Of a stretch of 64,000 bases of DNA, positions 9,481 through 17,860 are shown piece by piece. Each line of letters starts with the position of its first letter. Positions within the stretch are counted from its first letter, which is position 1. The stretch is taken from positions 38,945 through 102,944 of the forward strand of contig LGRD01000037.1 in NCBI GenBank assembly GCA_001263235.1, given 5' to 3'. The notes below the pieces were generated by a model. It was not told the origin of the DNA, did no database searches, and worked only from the letters and a program-made list of their open reading frames with translations. Both the position numbers and the translations under genes were made by a program. This DNA is from Methylibium sp. NZG (GTDB lineage Bacteria > Pseudomonadota > Gammaproteobacteria > Burkholderiales > Burkholderiaceae_C).

Positions 9481-10581
9481 TCAGGCCCGTCCGCGCAGTG
9501 CGGCGAGCCGGTAGGCGGCAGTGCGTGCCGCGGTGTATCCCTGGCGGGCCACGGCGGCGGCGCCGGTGGCCACCGTTCCGGCGAAGCGGCTGCCGCTGGA
9601 TGCGGCCGATGCTGTCGCGCGACCAGCCGCGTACGGAAGTCCGGCGCCGGCACGGACCACACCACCCGCCGCCGCCGCGGCCCCCGAGCTTCGCGCCGCC
9701 GACGCGGAGCGCAGACCCGAAACCATCATCGCGTTCTGGATCATCTGGATGCCTTGCTGGACTGCGGCGCCGCCAGTCAGCGCGGAGGCGAGGCTCGGCG
9801 CCTGGAAGCAGATGATTGCCATCAACACCATCACAACGCAATACTTCAAGCTCTCTCCGACCACATTGAACGCGGGACCCAGGAAGCCGCCCTGGTCATT
9901 GATTGCCTGCACGATTGCATCGCCCATGTAGGCGCTGAGGCCCAGCGCGAAGAAGGCGAACCACGTAAGGACGACGGCGTTCAAGAGCATCGACAGCCAG
10001 CTATCGAAGAAGCGAGCGGTAGGCCGCCATGCGAGGCAGAGCACGAAGATCGGGCCCACAGCAAGGACGAAGGTCAGCACCAGCTTTGCCAATGTGACGA
10101 CGAACATCGCAATGCAGAGAAAGACGACGTTGCCGATTGAGCAGATCGCTGCCGCAAACAAGAGGTCCAGCCGCGTGATGCCGGCTTCCTTCAGCAGATC
10201 AATCACGAGCTTGCTGGCCTTGTCGTTGAATGCATCCAGCAGCGCATACGGCGACGAGATCGTCATGGGATCGACGGCAGCCGGAAGGAACGTGGATGCA
10301 ACGCCCATCGCCAGGGCATTCGCAGTGTCGGATACGTTCGAGATGTAGAAGCCGGACTGCAGCGCGAAGGCGAGGACAAGGCCGATCTTGAAGACCTTCC
10401 ACATGAAGACCGGCAGCGTCTCGGACACCTCGTTGCGAAGGACGGCCCAACCGTACAAAGCTACCCACAGCGTCATGGCTGTCAACGCGATAGGTGCAAT
10501 GGCCGTCATCAGGGTCGACACAACGCCAAGCAGGTACGTGCTCAAGACATTGGTGAACTGCGTGCCAACCCAGCTGAACAT
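9481..10581 (-). CDS. virB6: VirB6/TrbL polytopic membrane protein
   Basis: A 366-residue protein with several membrane segments (about residues 15-45, 65-90, 135-185 and 195-245) and a soluble Ala/Gly/Ser-rich C-terminal tail. The order and the segment GFYISNVSDTANALAMG fit the VirB6/TrbL family, which forms part of the inner-membrane export path. It sits between a small secreted Cys-rich protein and VirB5. The tail (residues 280-366) is low complexity and probably cytoplasmic. Confidence 0.88.
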   Translation of the reverse strand: MFSWVGTQFTNVLSTYLLGVVSTLMTAIAPIALTAMTLWVALYGWAVLRNEVSETLPVFMWKVFKIGLVLAFALQSGFYISNVSDTANALAMGVASTFLPAAVDPMTISSPYALLDAFNDKASKLVIDLLKEAGITRLDLLFAAAICSIGNVVFLCIAMFVVTLAKLVLTFVLAVGPIFVLCLAWRPTARFFDSWLSMLLNAVVLTWFAFFALGLSAYMGDAIVQAINDQGGFLGPAFNVVGESLKYCVVMVLMAIICFQAPSLASALTGGAAVQQGIQMIQNAMMVSGLRSASAARSSGAAAAAGGVVRAGAGLPYAAGRATASAASSGSRFAGTVATGAAAVARQGYTAARTAAYRLAALRGRA

Positions 10582-10593
10582 CGCATCTCCCGA

Positions 10594-11001
10594 CTATTGA
10601 ACTTCGCCGAAGGGCAGCGCCTTGGTGCTCACGCACTTGCTGCCAATGTCAGGGCGCTGGCATTGCATCCACTGCCCTCCGGTCTTGACGACCCATATCC
10701 GGGTGCGCTTTTCCGTACCGTACGTCGAGCCCCGGCAAGTGCCGGGGCGAGCGTAGATTTCAGTGCACTCTCGCAGCCCTTCCGACGTTTCAACCATTCG
10801 CCAACCGCTGCCGGTGCATCCCGCTTTCTCGGCCAGGCAGGGTGCAGGCAGGCCAGCACCCGGAATCGGCGGTGTCTCGACCTTCTTCGTCCCATCGGGC
10901 ATCGCCTTCACGGCTTCGTTGCCCTTGACGAACTGCGCCATCGACGACGCACTGGCGAACGCCAGCGCGACCATTGCGAGGAGACGGCGAACGGCTTTCA
11001 T
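10594..11001 (-). CDS. Small secreted Cys-rich protein of the T4SS operon
   Basis: A 135-residue protein with a signal peptide (MKAVRRLLAMVALAFASASSMA) and six Cys in the mature part, spaced as expected for disulfides. No family is recognised. It overlaps the VirB4 stop by 4 nt and ends 12 nt before VirB6, the place where virB5 sits in the canonical order. It is probably a periplasmic or pilus-associated accessory factor (inference from position and export signal). Confidence 0.75.
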   Translation of the reverse strand: MKAVRRLLAMVALAFASASSMAQFVKGNEAVKAMPDGTKKVETPPIPGAGLPAPCLAEKAGCTGSGWRMVETSEGLRECTEIYARPGTCRGSTYGTEKRTRIWVVKTGGQWMQCQRPDIGSKCVSTKALPFGEVQ

Positions 11002-13496
11002 GCGGCACTCCTTGAGGTTCGAAACCTTCGATCCTGAACCTCATGAAGCAGCACGGGAAGCCATTGAAACGGATCGTCACCGTGTCGTACGCGGATGTCG
11101 TCGAGCAGGGACACGTTGTCGGTGGTGGCCGACAGTACGGTGATGAAGTCGTCCAGCCCCGATAGATCGAGCTCGCAGATCGCGCTGGCGTGGCCCTGCT
11201 TGACGAGGAAACGACGCCCGCCCTGGGCGCCAAGGCTGCGCACGATGTCGTATTCAGCCTCGCTCAGCCCGAAGCCCTCGACGTACTCCTCGCGCACCGC
11301 CTCGGGATTGGCGAGGAAGATCTTGGTGACGCTCTGCTCGATCATCGTGCGACCGATCGGGTGGCGCAGCACGTCCGACGGGCTCTGCGTGTCGAAGATG
11401 CCCAGGCCGTTCTGCTTGCGGATCGTCTTCTGCTTCTGCTTGGCGAAGTCGCTGAAGATCGGGTGGTCCAGCGCCTTCCAGAACTCAGAGATGACGTAGA
11501 TCAGCCGCTCGCCGTTGACCAGTTCTTCCATCACCTGCAGCAGGTAGAGCATCACCGGTGTGCGGACCTCGGGCAGGTCGAGGAACTCGCTCGTGTCGAA
11601 GCCGATGACTGAGGCGGAGTCGAGATCGATCAGGCGGTCTTCGGCCTGGTCGAACACCCACCCCAACGCGCCACCCTGGCACCAGCGGCCGAGCCGCTCG
11701 TACAAGCTGTTCTCGCCGGTCTTCGGCAGGTTCTGCCGCACCGTCGAGAATCGGCGCAAAGCGGGCGGCATCATCGCGACTGCCTTGACGGCATCGGCGA
11801 TGGCACGCTCGTCCGAGGGCATCAGCGGGAGCGCCGGCGTTTCGATGCATGTACGGATCAGCTGCTCCCAGAACTGGATGCGGGCCGGTGTCGGCTCCCG
11901 TTGAAGCGGGTTGCACCCAGTCGGCTTGCCGGCTTCCAGTGTGAAGTAGCGACCGCCGAGCGCCCGCATCGCGATTTCGCAACCACGGTCCAGGTCGAAC
12001 AGCACGAGGCGCGGTGCCGGGTTCCACTTCCGCGTCAGCGTCAGCAAGAACATCTCGAGCGTGGTCTTCCCGACGCCGGTCGAGCCGATGATCAGCGTGT
12101 TGCCGGGCAGCTTCTTGTCTGCCGAGTCCTCGCCTTCGGGGCTGCTGTGCAGGTTCAGGTAGAAGGGCTGACCCGATGGCGTGCGCAGCAAGGCGAGGGC
12201 TTCGCCCCAGGGGTTGCCGTCGCGCTTGCCGCGCGCGAAGTTGTGGCTGGCGGCCAGGGCTGCGAAGGCGCGCGAGGACAGCTTCGCGTCCCTTGGACGC
12301 CACTGCCAGTTGCCCGGCATCTGCGCGAACCATGCCGCGTCGGCCACCAGATCGACTGGCGACATCTGCAAGCTCGATGCTTCACCCACCGCGCCGATGG
12401 CCTGTGCCGCACGGCGGCCCGCATCGGCCACATCGTCACCGAAGACGACCAGGCTGTAGTGGTACTCGCCCATGCAGAACTGGCCGTCACCGAGTTCGTT
12501 GAGTGCCACGTCCATCTCGGCGACCTGGCTGGCCACCACGTCGTCGCTGGCGATCAGCTGGTCGCGCTGGAGTTCGAGTGCGCGCATGGCTTCACGTCGC
12601 GGCAGGATCGAGAAGCTCTGGGTTTCGATGAACTCGCTGGCTTCATAGAGCAGCGCGTTCAGGATGCCGGGCTGCACAGCGTCGGCGTACTCCTTGATGT
12701 CCACGAGTGCCGCGTAGCGCCGGGCGTCACCTTGTCGCAGTTCGAGCTTGTCGCCGCCGAAGGACAGGCGTGTCGTCGGCAGCGAGCGATACAGCGGCCC
12801 GGCCATGGCTGGTATCGGTTGCGAGCAACCGTTGGCGAGGTAGCCGAGGAACTCGGCAACCTCGGAGCAGCAGCGCCCGCGGTCGATTCGGTTCCCGAGA
12901 AGCTCCGGCCCGAAACCGCGCAGCACTCGCGCCACGAGTGCCGAGCGCTCTTCCATCACCCGCAACGCGTCGGTCTGTGCTGCCGCGATGGCTTCACGGG
13001 AGCGCTTCGTCGATTGCAGCGCTCGGCTGACCCGCGAGACGTTGGGCCGGTAGACGAGCGTGAGGTACAGCTCGTTGCTCATCATGCGGTGCTTGGCCAG
13101 CTTCGCTTGGTAGGCGATCGACAGATCGCGCGCGAACCCCTTGTCATGCGGATGCTGGAGCGCATCGCTGACGACGCGGTGCAAGCGGTGCGTCCAGACG
13201 GCCCATTGGCCGCCGGCCAGGTTGCGCAGCAGGCTGCACAGCGCTTCGTGACGCTCGGCGATCAGGTGTTCGTCGGCGCACTCGAAGGGCACGCCGTCGA
13301 GGCGCCAGACACGCAGGTAGTCACCGCCACGGGTGATCACGTCATGCTCGCTGACCAGCGAGGAGAACGGCACGAAGCGAGCGAGCGGATTCTCGGTCCG
13401 TGCCTGCTTCCAATAGCGCGGGGTCGGCAGCGGCCGACGCGCGGCGCTCGGGCCGTTGCCGTTCGCAGCCGTCGCGGCCTCAGGCGTGCCAAGCAT
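10998..13496 (-). CDS. virB4: VirB4/TrbE conjugation ATPase
   Basis: An 832-residue ATPase. The N-terminal VirB4 domain (residues 30-430) precedes Walker A GSTGVGKTTLEMFLL near residue 460; later blocks include LVLFDLDRGCEIAMRALGGR and VISEFWKALDHPIF. It energises pilus biogenesis with VirB11 and VirD4. I start it at ATG 13496, overlapping the VirB3 gene end by 17 nt; an open frame continues upstream but in poor composition and across VirB3. The stop is coupled to the next small gene by a 4-nt overlap. Confidence 0.93.
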   Translation of the reverse strand: MLGTPEAATAANGNGPSAARRPLPTPRYWKQARTENPLARFVPFSSLVSEHDVITRGGDYLRVWRLDGVPFECADEHLIAERHEALCSLLRNLAGGQWAVWTHRLHRVVSDALQHPHDKGFARDLSIAYQAKLAKHRMMSNELYLTLVYRPNVSRVSRALQSTKRSREAIAAAQTDALRVMEERSALVARVLRGFGPELLGNRIDRGRCCSEVAEFLGYLANGCSQPIPAMAGPLYRSLPTTRLSFGGDKLELRQGDARRYAALVDIKEYADAVQPGILNALLYEASEFIETQSFSILPRREAMRALELQRDQLIASDDVVASQVAEMDVALNELGDGQFCMGEYHYSLVVFGDDVADAGRRAAQAIGAVGEASSLQMSPVDLVADAAWFAQMPGNWQWRPRDAKLSSRAFAALAASHNFARGKRDGNPWGEALALLRTPSGQPFYLNLHSSPEGEDSADKKLPGNTLIIGSTGVGKTTLEMFLLTLTRKWNPAPRLVLFDLDRGCEIAMRALGGRYFTLEAGKPTGCNPLQREPTPARIQFWEQLIRTCIETPALPLMPSDERAIADAVKAVAMMPPALRRFSTVRQNLPKTGENSLYERLGRWCQGGALGWVFDQAEDRLIDLDSASVIGFDTSEFLDLPEVRTPVMLYLLQVMEELVNGERLIYVISEFWKALDHPIFSDFAKQKQKTIRKQNGLGIFDTQSPSDVLRHPIGRTMIEQSVTKIFLANPEAVREEYVEGFGLSEAEYDIVRSLGAQGGRRFLVKQGHASAICELDLSGLDDFITVLSATTDNVSLLDDIRVRHGDDPFQWLPVLLHEVQDRRFRTSRSAA

Positions 13497-13812
13497 CGCG
13501 TGCCCCTCGGTACAGGCTCGGCGCATAGCTGCGCGCATGCCAGAAGCGCCGGTTGCGGTCGTGCAGCCGCAGCTTGGCTGCGACGAACATCTGCCGGAAG
13601 CGCTGGTCGTCCTTCGAGGTGACGTAGCGCATCCAGGCCAGCGCCGGTGCAATGGCGACGAGAACCGCGAGCGCGATCCACCAGCTCACGAGGATGCCGC
13701 CCCACATGATGAGCAGCATCCCGGTGCCGAACAGCACCACCAGTGGCACGAGCGGAATGCCCAGCTTCATCGCCGGCCTCGTGGCACCCTTGTAGATAGC
13801 TTCGCCGAGCAT
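13480..13812 (-). CDS. virB3: VirB3 inner-membrane protein
   Basis: A 110-residue protein with a hydrophobic hairpin near residues 18-55 (GIPLVPLVVLFGTGMLL, then ISWWIALAVLVAI-like segment) and a C-terminal region RQMFVAAKLRLHDRNRRFWH. Size, topology and position between VirB2 and VirB4 identify VirB3, which works with VirB4 in pilin handling. Confidence 0.9.
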   Translation of the reverse strand: MLGEAIYKGATRPAMKLGIPLVPLVVLFGTGMLLIMWGGILVSWWIALAVLVAIAPALAWMRYVTSKDDQRFRQMFVAAKLRLHDRNRRFWHARSYAPSLYRGARDAWHA

Positions 13813-13827
13813 GGCAGTCGCCCCGCG

Positions 13828-14127
13828 TCAGGTGACGATGTAGCTGGCGAAAGCCGCCGCGCCGCCGACCAGCGTGCCACCGATCAGCACGTTCGCCACG
13901 TCGGCCAGGCGCGCGCCCTGGAAGATCATCTTGAAGCCGGCCCAGATGATCGCGATCGTCACGACCGCGATCGAGATGGTCACCAGGATCGTGTTGATGT
14001 TGGTGACCGTCGTGTTGATCTTGTCGAAGCCCTGCGCAAGGGCCAGGTGGGGGATCGCTGCCGACACGGCGAGCGCTGCCGCTGCGGCCTGCCGGGCCTT
14101 CGGTTGGATGCTGTCGATGATCCTCAT
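13828..14127 (-). CDS. virB2: VirB2 pilin
   Basis: A 99-residue prepilin. A long signal sequence (to about residue 32, LALAQG) precedes a mature part with two hydrophobic helices (ILVTISIAVVTIAIIWAGF and a Gly/Ala-rich one, NVLIGGTLVGGAAAFASYI) joined by a short polar loop, the classic VirB2/TrbC layout. It forms the conjugative pilus. Its start overlaps the VirB1 stop as ATGA. Confidence 0.92.
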   Translation of the reverse strand: MRIIDSIQPKARQAAAAALAVSAAIPHLALAQGFDKINTTVTNINTILVTISIAVVTIAIIWAGFKMIFQGARLADVANVLIGGTLVGGAAAFASYIVT

Positions 14128-14636
14128 GACGACGACTCCTGGCTGATCAAGGCGCGCGCAGCGCGCTGAGGGGTTCGAGTAGGTGATGTGGCTGCGGCGA
14201 CGACACGCGCGACGTAGCCGTGGCGCACGCCGGTACTGAAGTTGCCGCTGTAGTAGCAGGACAGGGCGCGCCGCAAAGCGGCCTGCTCGCTGGCCCCAGC
14301 GGACCCGCGCGCATGGCACTCGCCGAGCACCGCTTGCATCGCGCCGAGGCTGGTGCACGGGTCGAGAGCGCTCTGTGGCGTCAGACCCAGCCGGGTGAAG
14401 TTGGCGATGTTGATCTGGCCAAGGCCCACGCTGTAGTTCCACCCCGCGGCTTGCAGCGCAGCGATGGTCGCAAGCGCTTCGGCTCGCGTTCGCGGCTGGC
14501 GTTCGAGCTGCCCGCCCACCACGCCGATGGCGAAGGGGTTGACGGCGCTTTCGACCGTGACGATGGCGCGCACGGTGTCGGGGTGCACCTGCGGCGCACA
14601 GGCAATCGCCAGGGCGAGAAAGGTTGCGGCGTCCAC
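14124..14636 (-). CDS. virB1: VirB1-like lytic transglycosylase
   Basis: About 170 residues with a hydrophobic N-terminus and an SLT domain: TVRAIVTVESAVNPFAIGVV holds the catalytic Glu, and SVGLGQINIANF is the second signature. The enzyme opens peptidoglycan for channel assembly. I chose GTG 14636, preceded by GAGG 5 nt upstream, because no in-frame ATG lies near the domain. It follows the secreted Cys-rich protein with an 11-nt gap and is coupled to VirB2. Confidence 0.88.
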   Translation of the reverse strand: MDAATFLALAIACAPQVHPDTVRAIVTVESAVNPFAIGVVGGQLERQPRTRAEALATIAALQAAGWNYSVGLGQINIANFTRLGLTPQSALDPCTSLGAMQAVLGECHARGSAGASEQAALRRALSCYYSGNFSTGVRHGYVARVVAAATSPTRTPQRAARALISQESSS

Positions 14637-14647
14637 GGCGGCCTCGA

Positions 14648-15151
14648 TTACGGCAAGTCGGCCGGAGGCGGTGGCAGCGCGGCCAGCCACTTCGCGTAGT
14701 CGTCGTCGAAGCGTGTGTCCCAGGTGCCGAGCTGAGTCTTGGCGCCCGGGCTGAAGTCGGTCACCGAGTCGCCACCGAAGCTCCACCAGGTGCGCGAGAA
14801 CGGCGCGCCGTTGATCGAGACCGAGATCGCACCGCTGTAGTCGCACTGGTAGATCGGCGCGCTCTCACCGTCGATGACCCGCGTGTACTGCGGCGGGCAG
14901 AAAGCAGGCGCGCTGGACCAGGCGTGGTTGGCGGAATTGCCGGCGCCGGACATGCTGCAGGTCGGGAAGGGCTTGCCCTTGGCCAGGTCCTTGAAAACCT
15001 GCCGCACCGGCGGCACGCATTGGGGAATGGCGCGCCAGCTCGGTGCAGCCAAGCACAGCAGCACCAGGCAGCCATCGACCGCTCGTGCGGGGGTCGGAAC
15101 AAGTGCCACCGCCGCTGCGAGCAGCAGGCCGAGTGCATGCGTCACGATCAT
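14648..15151 (-). CDS. Conserved secreted protein at the head of the T4SS operon
   Basis: About 167 residues from ATG 15151, which starts a clean signal peptide (MIVTHALGLLLAAAVALVP to PARA); an ATG at 15229 would add 26 residues of polar sequence. The mature part has several Cys (DGCLVLLCLAAPSW, PQCVPPVRQ, FPTCS, APAFCPP, YQCDY) and a WWSFGG segment. I do not recognise a named family. It is the first gene of the leftward virB operon and is probably periplasmic with disulfides. A role in pilus or channel assembly is inferred only from context. Confidence 0.75.
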   Translation of the reverse strand: MIVTHALGLLLAAAVALVPTPARAVDGCLVLLCLAAPSWRAIPQCVPPVRQVFKDLAKGKPFPTCSMSGAGNSANHAWSSAPAFCPPQYTRVIDGESAPIYQCDYSGAISVSINGAPFSRTWWSFGGDSVTDFSPGAKTQLGTWDTRFDDDYAKWLAALPPPPADLP

Positions 15152-15229
15152 CGGCAGTGACCTGGTGCCTATCGCATCGCCCCGCTTGGCAGCGGCCTGT
15201 GGGCGGTCTACATTCGTTTCGCTGTGCAT

Positions 15230-15376
15230 GGTGAGCGTCCTCGACTTGGCGGTGCTGTAAGGAGCCATCCCGGGATGCCTCGTCGAACACCGTGAGGACA
15301 ATCTAGGACCAAAGCCCCGCAATCCCCGCGCTGGATTCGGGCCCGTTTCCAGCACAACCGACGCAGATCGAACGCG
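15230..15376. promoter_or_regulatory. Divergent promoter region of T4SS operon and rhodanese gene
   Basis: This gap separates the leftward virB operon from the rightward rhodanese-like gene and must contain both promoters, because no other gap of this size exists in the operon. I see no strong consensus -35/-10 by eye. Boundaries depend on the chosen starts. Confidence 0.45.
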
Positions 15377-16399
15377 ATGCCCAGCTCTTTTGCTCCTGTC
15401 GGCTCGCCGGTGCATCCGCACCAACTCGAGGTTCAGGACTTCAGCCTCTACGCGCTGGTCATCGATGCGCGACACCCGGCGGCCTATGCGCAGGACCACA
15501 TCCCGGGCGCAGTCAACGTGCCTGCTGCAACAGCGACTCCAGGGGCGGCATTGCCGATGCCGTGCGAACTGGCAGCGCACGCCGAAGGCCTCGTTCGCGA
15601 CGACATGGTGCTCGTGTACTGCGACCGAGGCGGACTCGACAGCGAGGAGTGGGCCAGGCCTTTGCGTGCCGCCGGATTCGCCGTCGATGTGCTTGGCGGA
15701 GGCTGGGGCAACTACCGGCGCTGGGTCGCCGCGGGGCTGGAACTGCTGCCTCGCGCGCTGTCGTTCCGCCACCTGGTCGCGCCACCCGTCAGTGGCCTGT
15801 GTCGAATCCTCGGCGTGCTGGCCCGCCAGGGCCAGCAGGTGCTCGACATCTCGGAACTGGCCGGGCAGCGCCTCGTGCCGGGGCTCACGCTGCCGGGGGA
15901 CGCGCCGCCGTCGCAGGAGGCATTCGAAACGCTGCTGCTGGATCGCCTGCGCAAGCTCGATCCTGACCTGCCGGTCTGGGTCAGGGCTGGACCCGCGCCG
16001 CTCACCGCCCTCACGCTGCCCCCGGCCCTGCGCGACGCGCTTGCCCGCGCCGACGAGGTGCTGCTTCAGGTGCCGCTCGCCGAACGCGCGCGGGCGTGGC
16101 TCGAGCGAATCCAGGCGATGCGAACCCCGTTGCCGAGCCTGATTGCAGCTTTCAGCGCTTCGGCCTTGCCGCCGCCTTCGGGCCTGGCGCAGCAATGGGG
16201 CTCGCTGGACGCTGCCGGTCACACGCTCGAAGCCCTCTCGGGGATCATCAAGGCGTACATCGACCCCAATAACGAGGTGGCACGCTCAGGGCCGCAGTCA
16301 CGGTCGATCAGCCTGGGCTCGCTCGACACTGATGCGGTGGTTGCCGCGATGACGGATTGGTTGCGTGCCTTGCCGGCGACGCAACCGCGCGGAGGCTAG
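15377..16399 (+). CDS. MnmH/SelU-like rhodanese protein with degenerate P-loop
   Basis: A 340-residue protein. Residues about 20-120 form a rhodanese domain: LVIDARHPAAYAQDHIPGAV and the catalytic-Cys loop VLVYCDRGGLDSEEW, matching the YCWRGG type of tRNA 2-selenouridine synthase MnmH. The following GGWGNYRRWV, QQVLDISELAGQR, SQEAFETLLLDRLRKLD and PVWVR blocks align with the MnmH C-terminal half. Where MnmH has a Walker A (GxTGxGKT) this protein reads VAPPVSGLCRIL, so nucleotide binding should be lost. It is therefore probably not a working selenouridine synthase; a sulfur-carrier or regulatory role is possible. Its stop and that of the converging LuxR gene share one CTAG. Confidence 0.75.
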   Translation: MPSSFAPVGSPVHPHQLEVQDFSLYALVIDARHPAAYAQDHIPGAVNVPAATATPGAALPMPCELAAHAEGLVRDDMVLVYCDRGGLDSEEWARPLRAAGFAVDVLGGGWGNYRRWVAAGLELLPRALSFRHLVAPPVSGLCRILGVLARQGQQVLDISELAGQRLVPGLTLPGDAPPSQEAFETLLLDRLRKLDPDLPVWVRAGPAPLTALTLPPALRDALARADEVLLQVPLAERARAWLERIQAMRTPLPSLIAAFSASALPPPSGLAQQWGSLDAAGHTLEALSGIIKAYIDPNNEVARSGPQSRSISLGSLDTDAVVAAMTDWLRALPATQPRGG

Positions 16400-17178
16400 A
16401 GCAGCCCGTAGAGGCGAGCCAGCCTGACCGCCGCGCGGCGATTCTGCGCACCCAGCTTGGCGCTGACCCGCTGAAAGCGGCAATCGATGGTCTTGGCCTC
16501 GGTCTTCAGGGCCGCGGCGATCATCTTGCTGCTGTGGCCCGCCTCTTCGTGCCGAAGCAGCGCTATGTCGTCGGCGGTGATGCGGGCCTTGTCGATGAGT
16601 TCGCGCAGAATCGACCGGGCCAGCCATGCGTGCAGTTCCATGGCCAGCGCCCGCGCGAGCACGCGCACCGTGGCGTAGCCATCGCCGTCGAAGAACCCGG
16701 GTGTGGCCGATCCCAGAGCCAGCACGCCGACGCGCGACGGGCCGTGCGACGAAGGCGCCGGAGCGATGACCACCGAGGCGAAGCCAGCCCGCGCTGCCGC
16801 TTCGATGAAGGCTTCCTCGCGTGGCGAGTGCAGCACCAGTTCGCTCGATCGAATGGGCTCCGAGTCACCCATCGCATGGCGCAACCAGGGGTCGTCTTCG
16901 AACCATTGCTGGCGAGCGTATTCCGCGCTCCACAGCGGATCGCACGCCACCAGCGAACGGTACGAGGCCAGGGTTGCATCGTCGCGCAGGAAGCTCATGA
17001 ACAGGGCCGAATCGGCCGCAAGGTTGCCGACGACGGCCTGGAATCGCAGCAGCACTTCATCCATCGACGCCGCGGTGCTGACCCCTTCGATACCGAGCAG
17101 CGCGCGCGCCCGAAAAGCCTCGGTGAGCGTCAGCGCACCAAGGCCGAGTGGTTCACCGTTTGCAGTCGAGGAACACAT
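16396..17178 (-). CDS. LuxR-family regulator with autoinducer-binding-like domain
   Basis: About 260 residues. The N-terminal half has the pattern WSAEYARQQWFEDDPWLRHA, typical of the acyl-homoserine-lactone domain of LuxR proteins (conserved W, Y, D, P). The C-terminal 60 residues (ITADDIALLRHEEAGHSSKM and on) are a LuxR helix-turn-helix. The start is uncertain: ATG 17178 has GAAGG just upstream and overlaps the preceding gene by 26 nt; ATG 17064 is the next choice. No luxI is present, so it is a LuxR solo that may control ICE genes. It ends convergent with the rhodanese-like gene. Confidence 0.8.
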   Translation of the reverse strand: MCSSTANGEPLGLGALTLTEAFRARALLGIEGVSTAASMDEVLLRFQAVVGNLAADSALFMSFLRDDATLASYRSLVACDPLWSAEYARQQWFEDDPWLRHAMGDSEPIRSSELVLHSPREEAFIEAAARAGFASVVIAPAPSSHGPSRVGVLALGSATPGFFDGDGYATVRVLARALAMELHAWLARSILRELIDKARITADDIALLRHEEAGHSSKMIAAALKTEAKTIDCRFQRVSAKLGAQNRRAAVRLARLYGLL

Positions 17179-17593
17179 CGCCTTCGCGACGCAGCCGGTC
17201 GTACAGCACCGGCTCGTCGAATCGCACCGTATCGGCTCCGCACCAGCGCGCGAAGGCTTCGTGCTCGGTGAACAGCAGGGTCTGAACGAGACACGCACCG
17301 AGAGATCGGCGCTGGGTGCGTTCAACCATCAGACCTGAAGTGGCGCTGCGCAGGACGAACGCGACGGCCCCGTCTTCCGTGCGGAGCAATAAGGCGCCAT
17401 CGTTTCCTGCCACAGGTCGTGCGACAAAGCGGACCTTGTCGGCGCGCTGTCGCTGCGCGTGGAGCAGAGCCCTCTTTTCGCCGAGAGGTCGCGCGCCCTC
17501 ACTATCCCACTCGCGCTGTCTCGCGGCGCGCGAGGCGGAGACTTCGGCCGCCGCCGTATTCGACACGGCGGAAGATGCGGGTTCAGTTCTCAT
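17153..17593 (-). CDS. Hypothetical protein upstream of luxR
   Basis: A 146-residue soluble protein not assigned to a family. ATG 17593 is preceded by TTTGGAG at good spacing, while the open frame upstream has poor composition. The N-terminal 60 residues are Ala/Arg/Ser-rich; the C-terminal 90 (KVRFVARPVAGNDGALLLRT, SLGACLVQTLLFTEHEAFAR, DEPVLYDRLRREGDVFLD) look folded. It is translationally linked to the luxR gene by overlap, so the two are probably expressed together. Confidence 0.6.
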   Translation of the reverse strand: MRTEPASSAVSNTAAAEVSASRAARQREWDSEGARPLGEKRALLHAQRQRADKVRFVARPVAGNDGALLLRTEDGAVAFVLRSATSGLMVERTQRRSLGACLVQTLLFTEHEAFARWCGADTVRFDEPVLYDRLRREGDVFLDCKR

Positions 17594-17806
17594 CCGTGCT
17601 CCAAACGGCCCGACGGGCGCGTGGACCGCCCGGAACGGCGGCTGAGCGACGACTTGTCGAACCGGATCGATTGGCGCGCCGCAATGGACGGATTCAGTTC
17701 CGGCACAAGGCATTTGTCCACTGCGGTTGCGTGTCGGCTCGTCACTTCCGTTACCGCGCCGGGCCGGACGAAGTTGTCCTGATTCGTCCCGGGCCGTCTC
17801 GTCATG

Positions 17807-17827
17807 AGTGCCCGCGCTGCGGGCACT
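17807..17827. repeat. Perfect inverted repeat, 9-bp stem
   Basis: AGTGCCCGC and its exact complement are separated by three bases. It is followed after 7 bases by a second perfect hairpin. There is no T-run on either side, so it is not an ordinary intrinsic terminator. Confidence 0.7.
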
Positions 17828-17834
17828 GGTCATC

Positions 17835-17860
17835 CGGACGCTCGCTTCGGCGAGCGTCCG
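17835..17860. repeat. Perfect inverted repeat, 11-bp stem with TTCG loop
   Basis: The stem CGGACGCTCGC pairs exactly with its downstream partner around a TTCG tetraloop, an unusually stable structure if transcribed rightward. No T-run follows, so a role as protein-binding or single-strand origin structure is as likely as termination. Confidence 0.75.
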
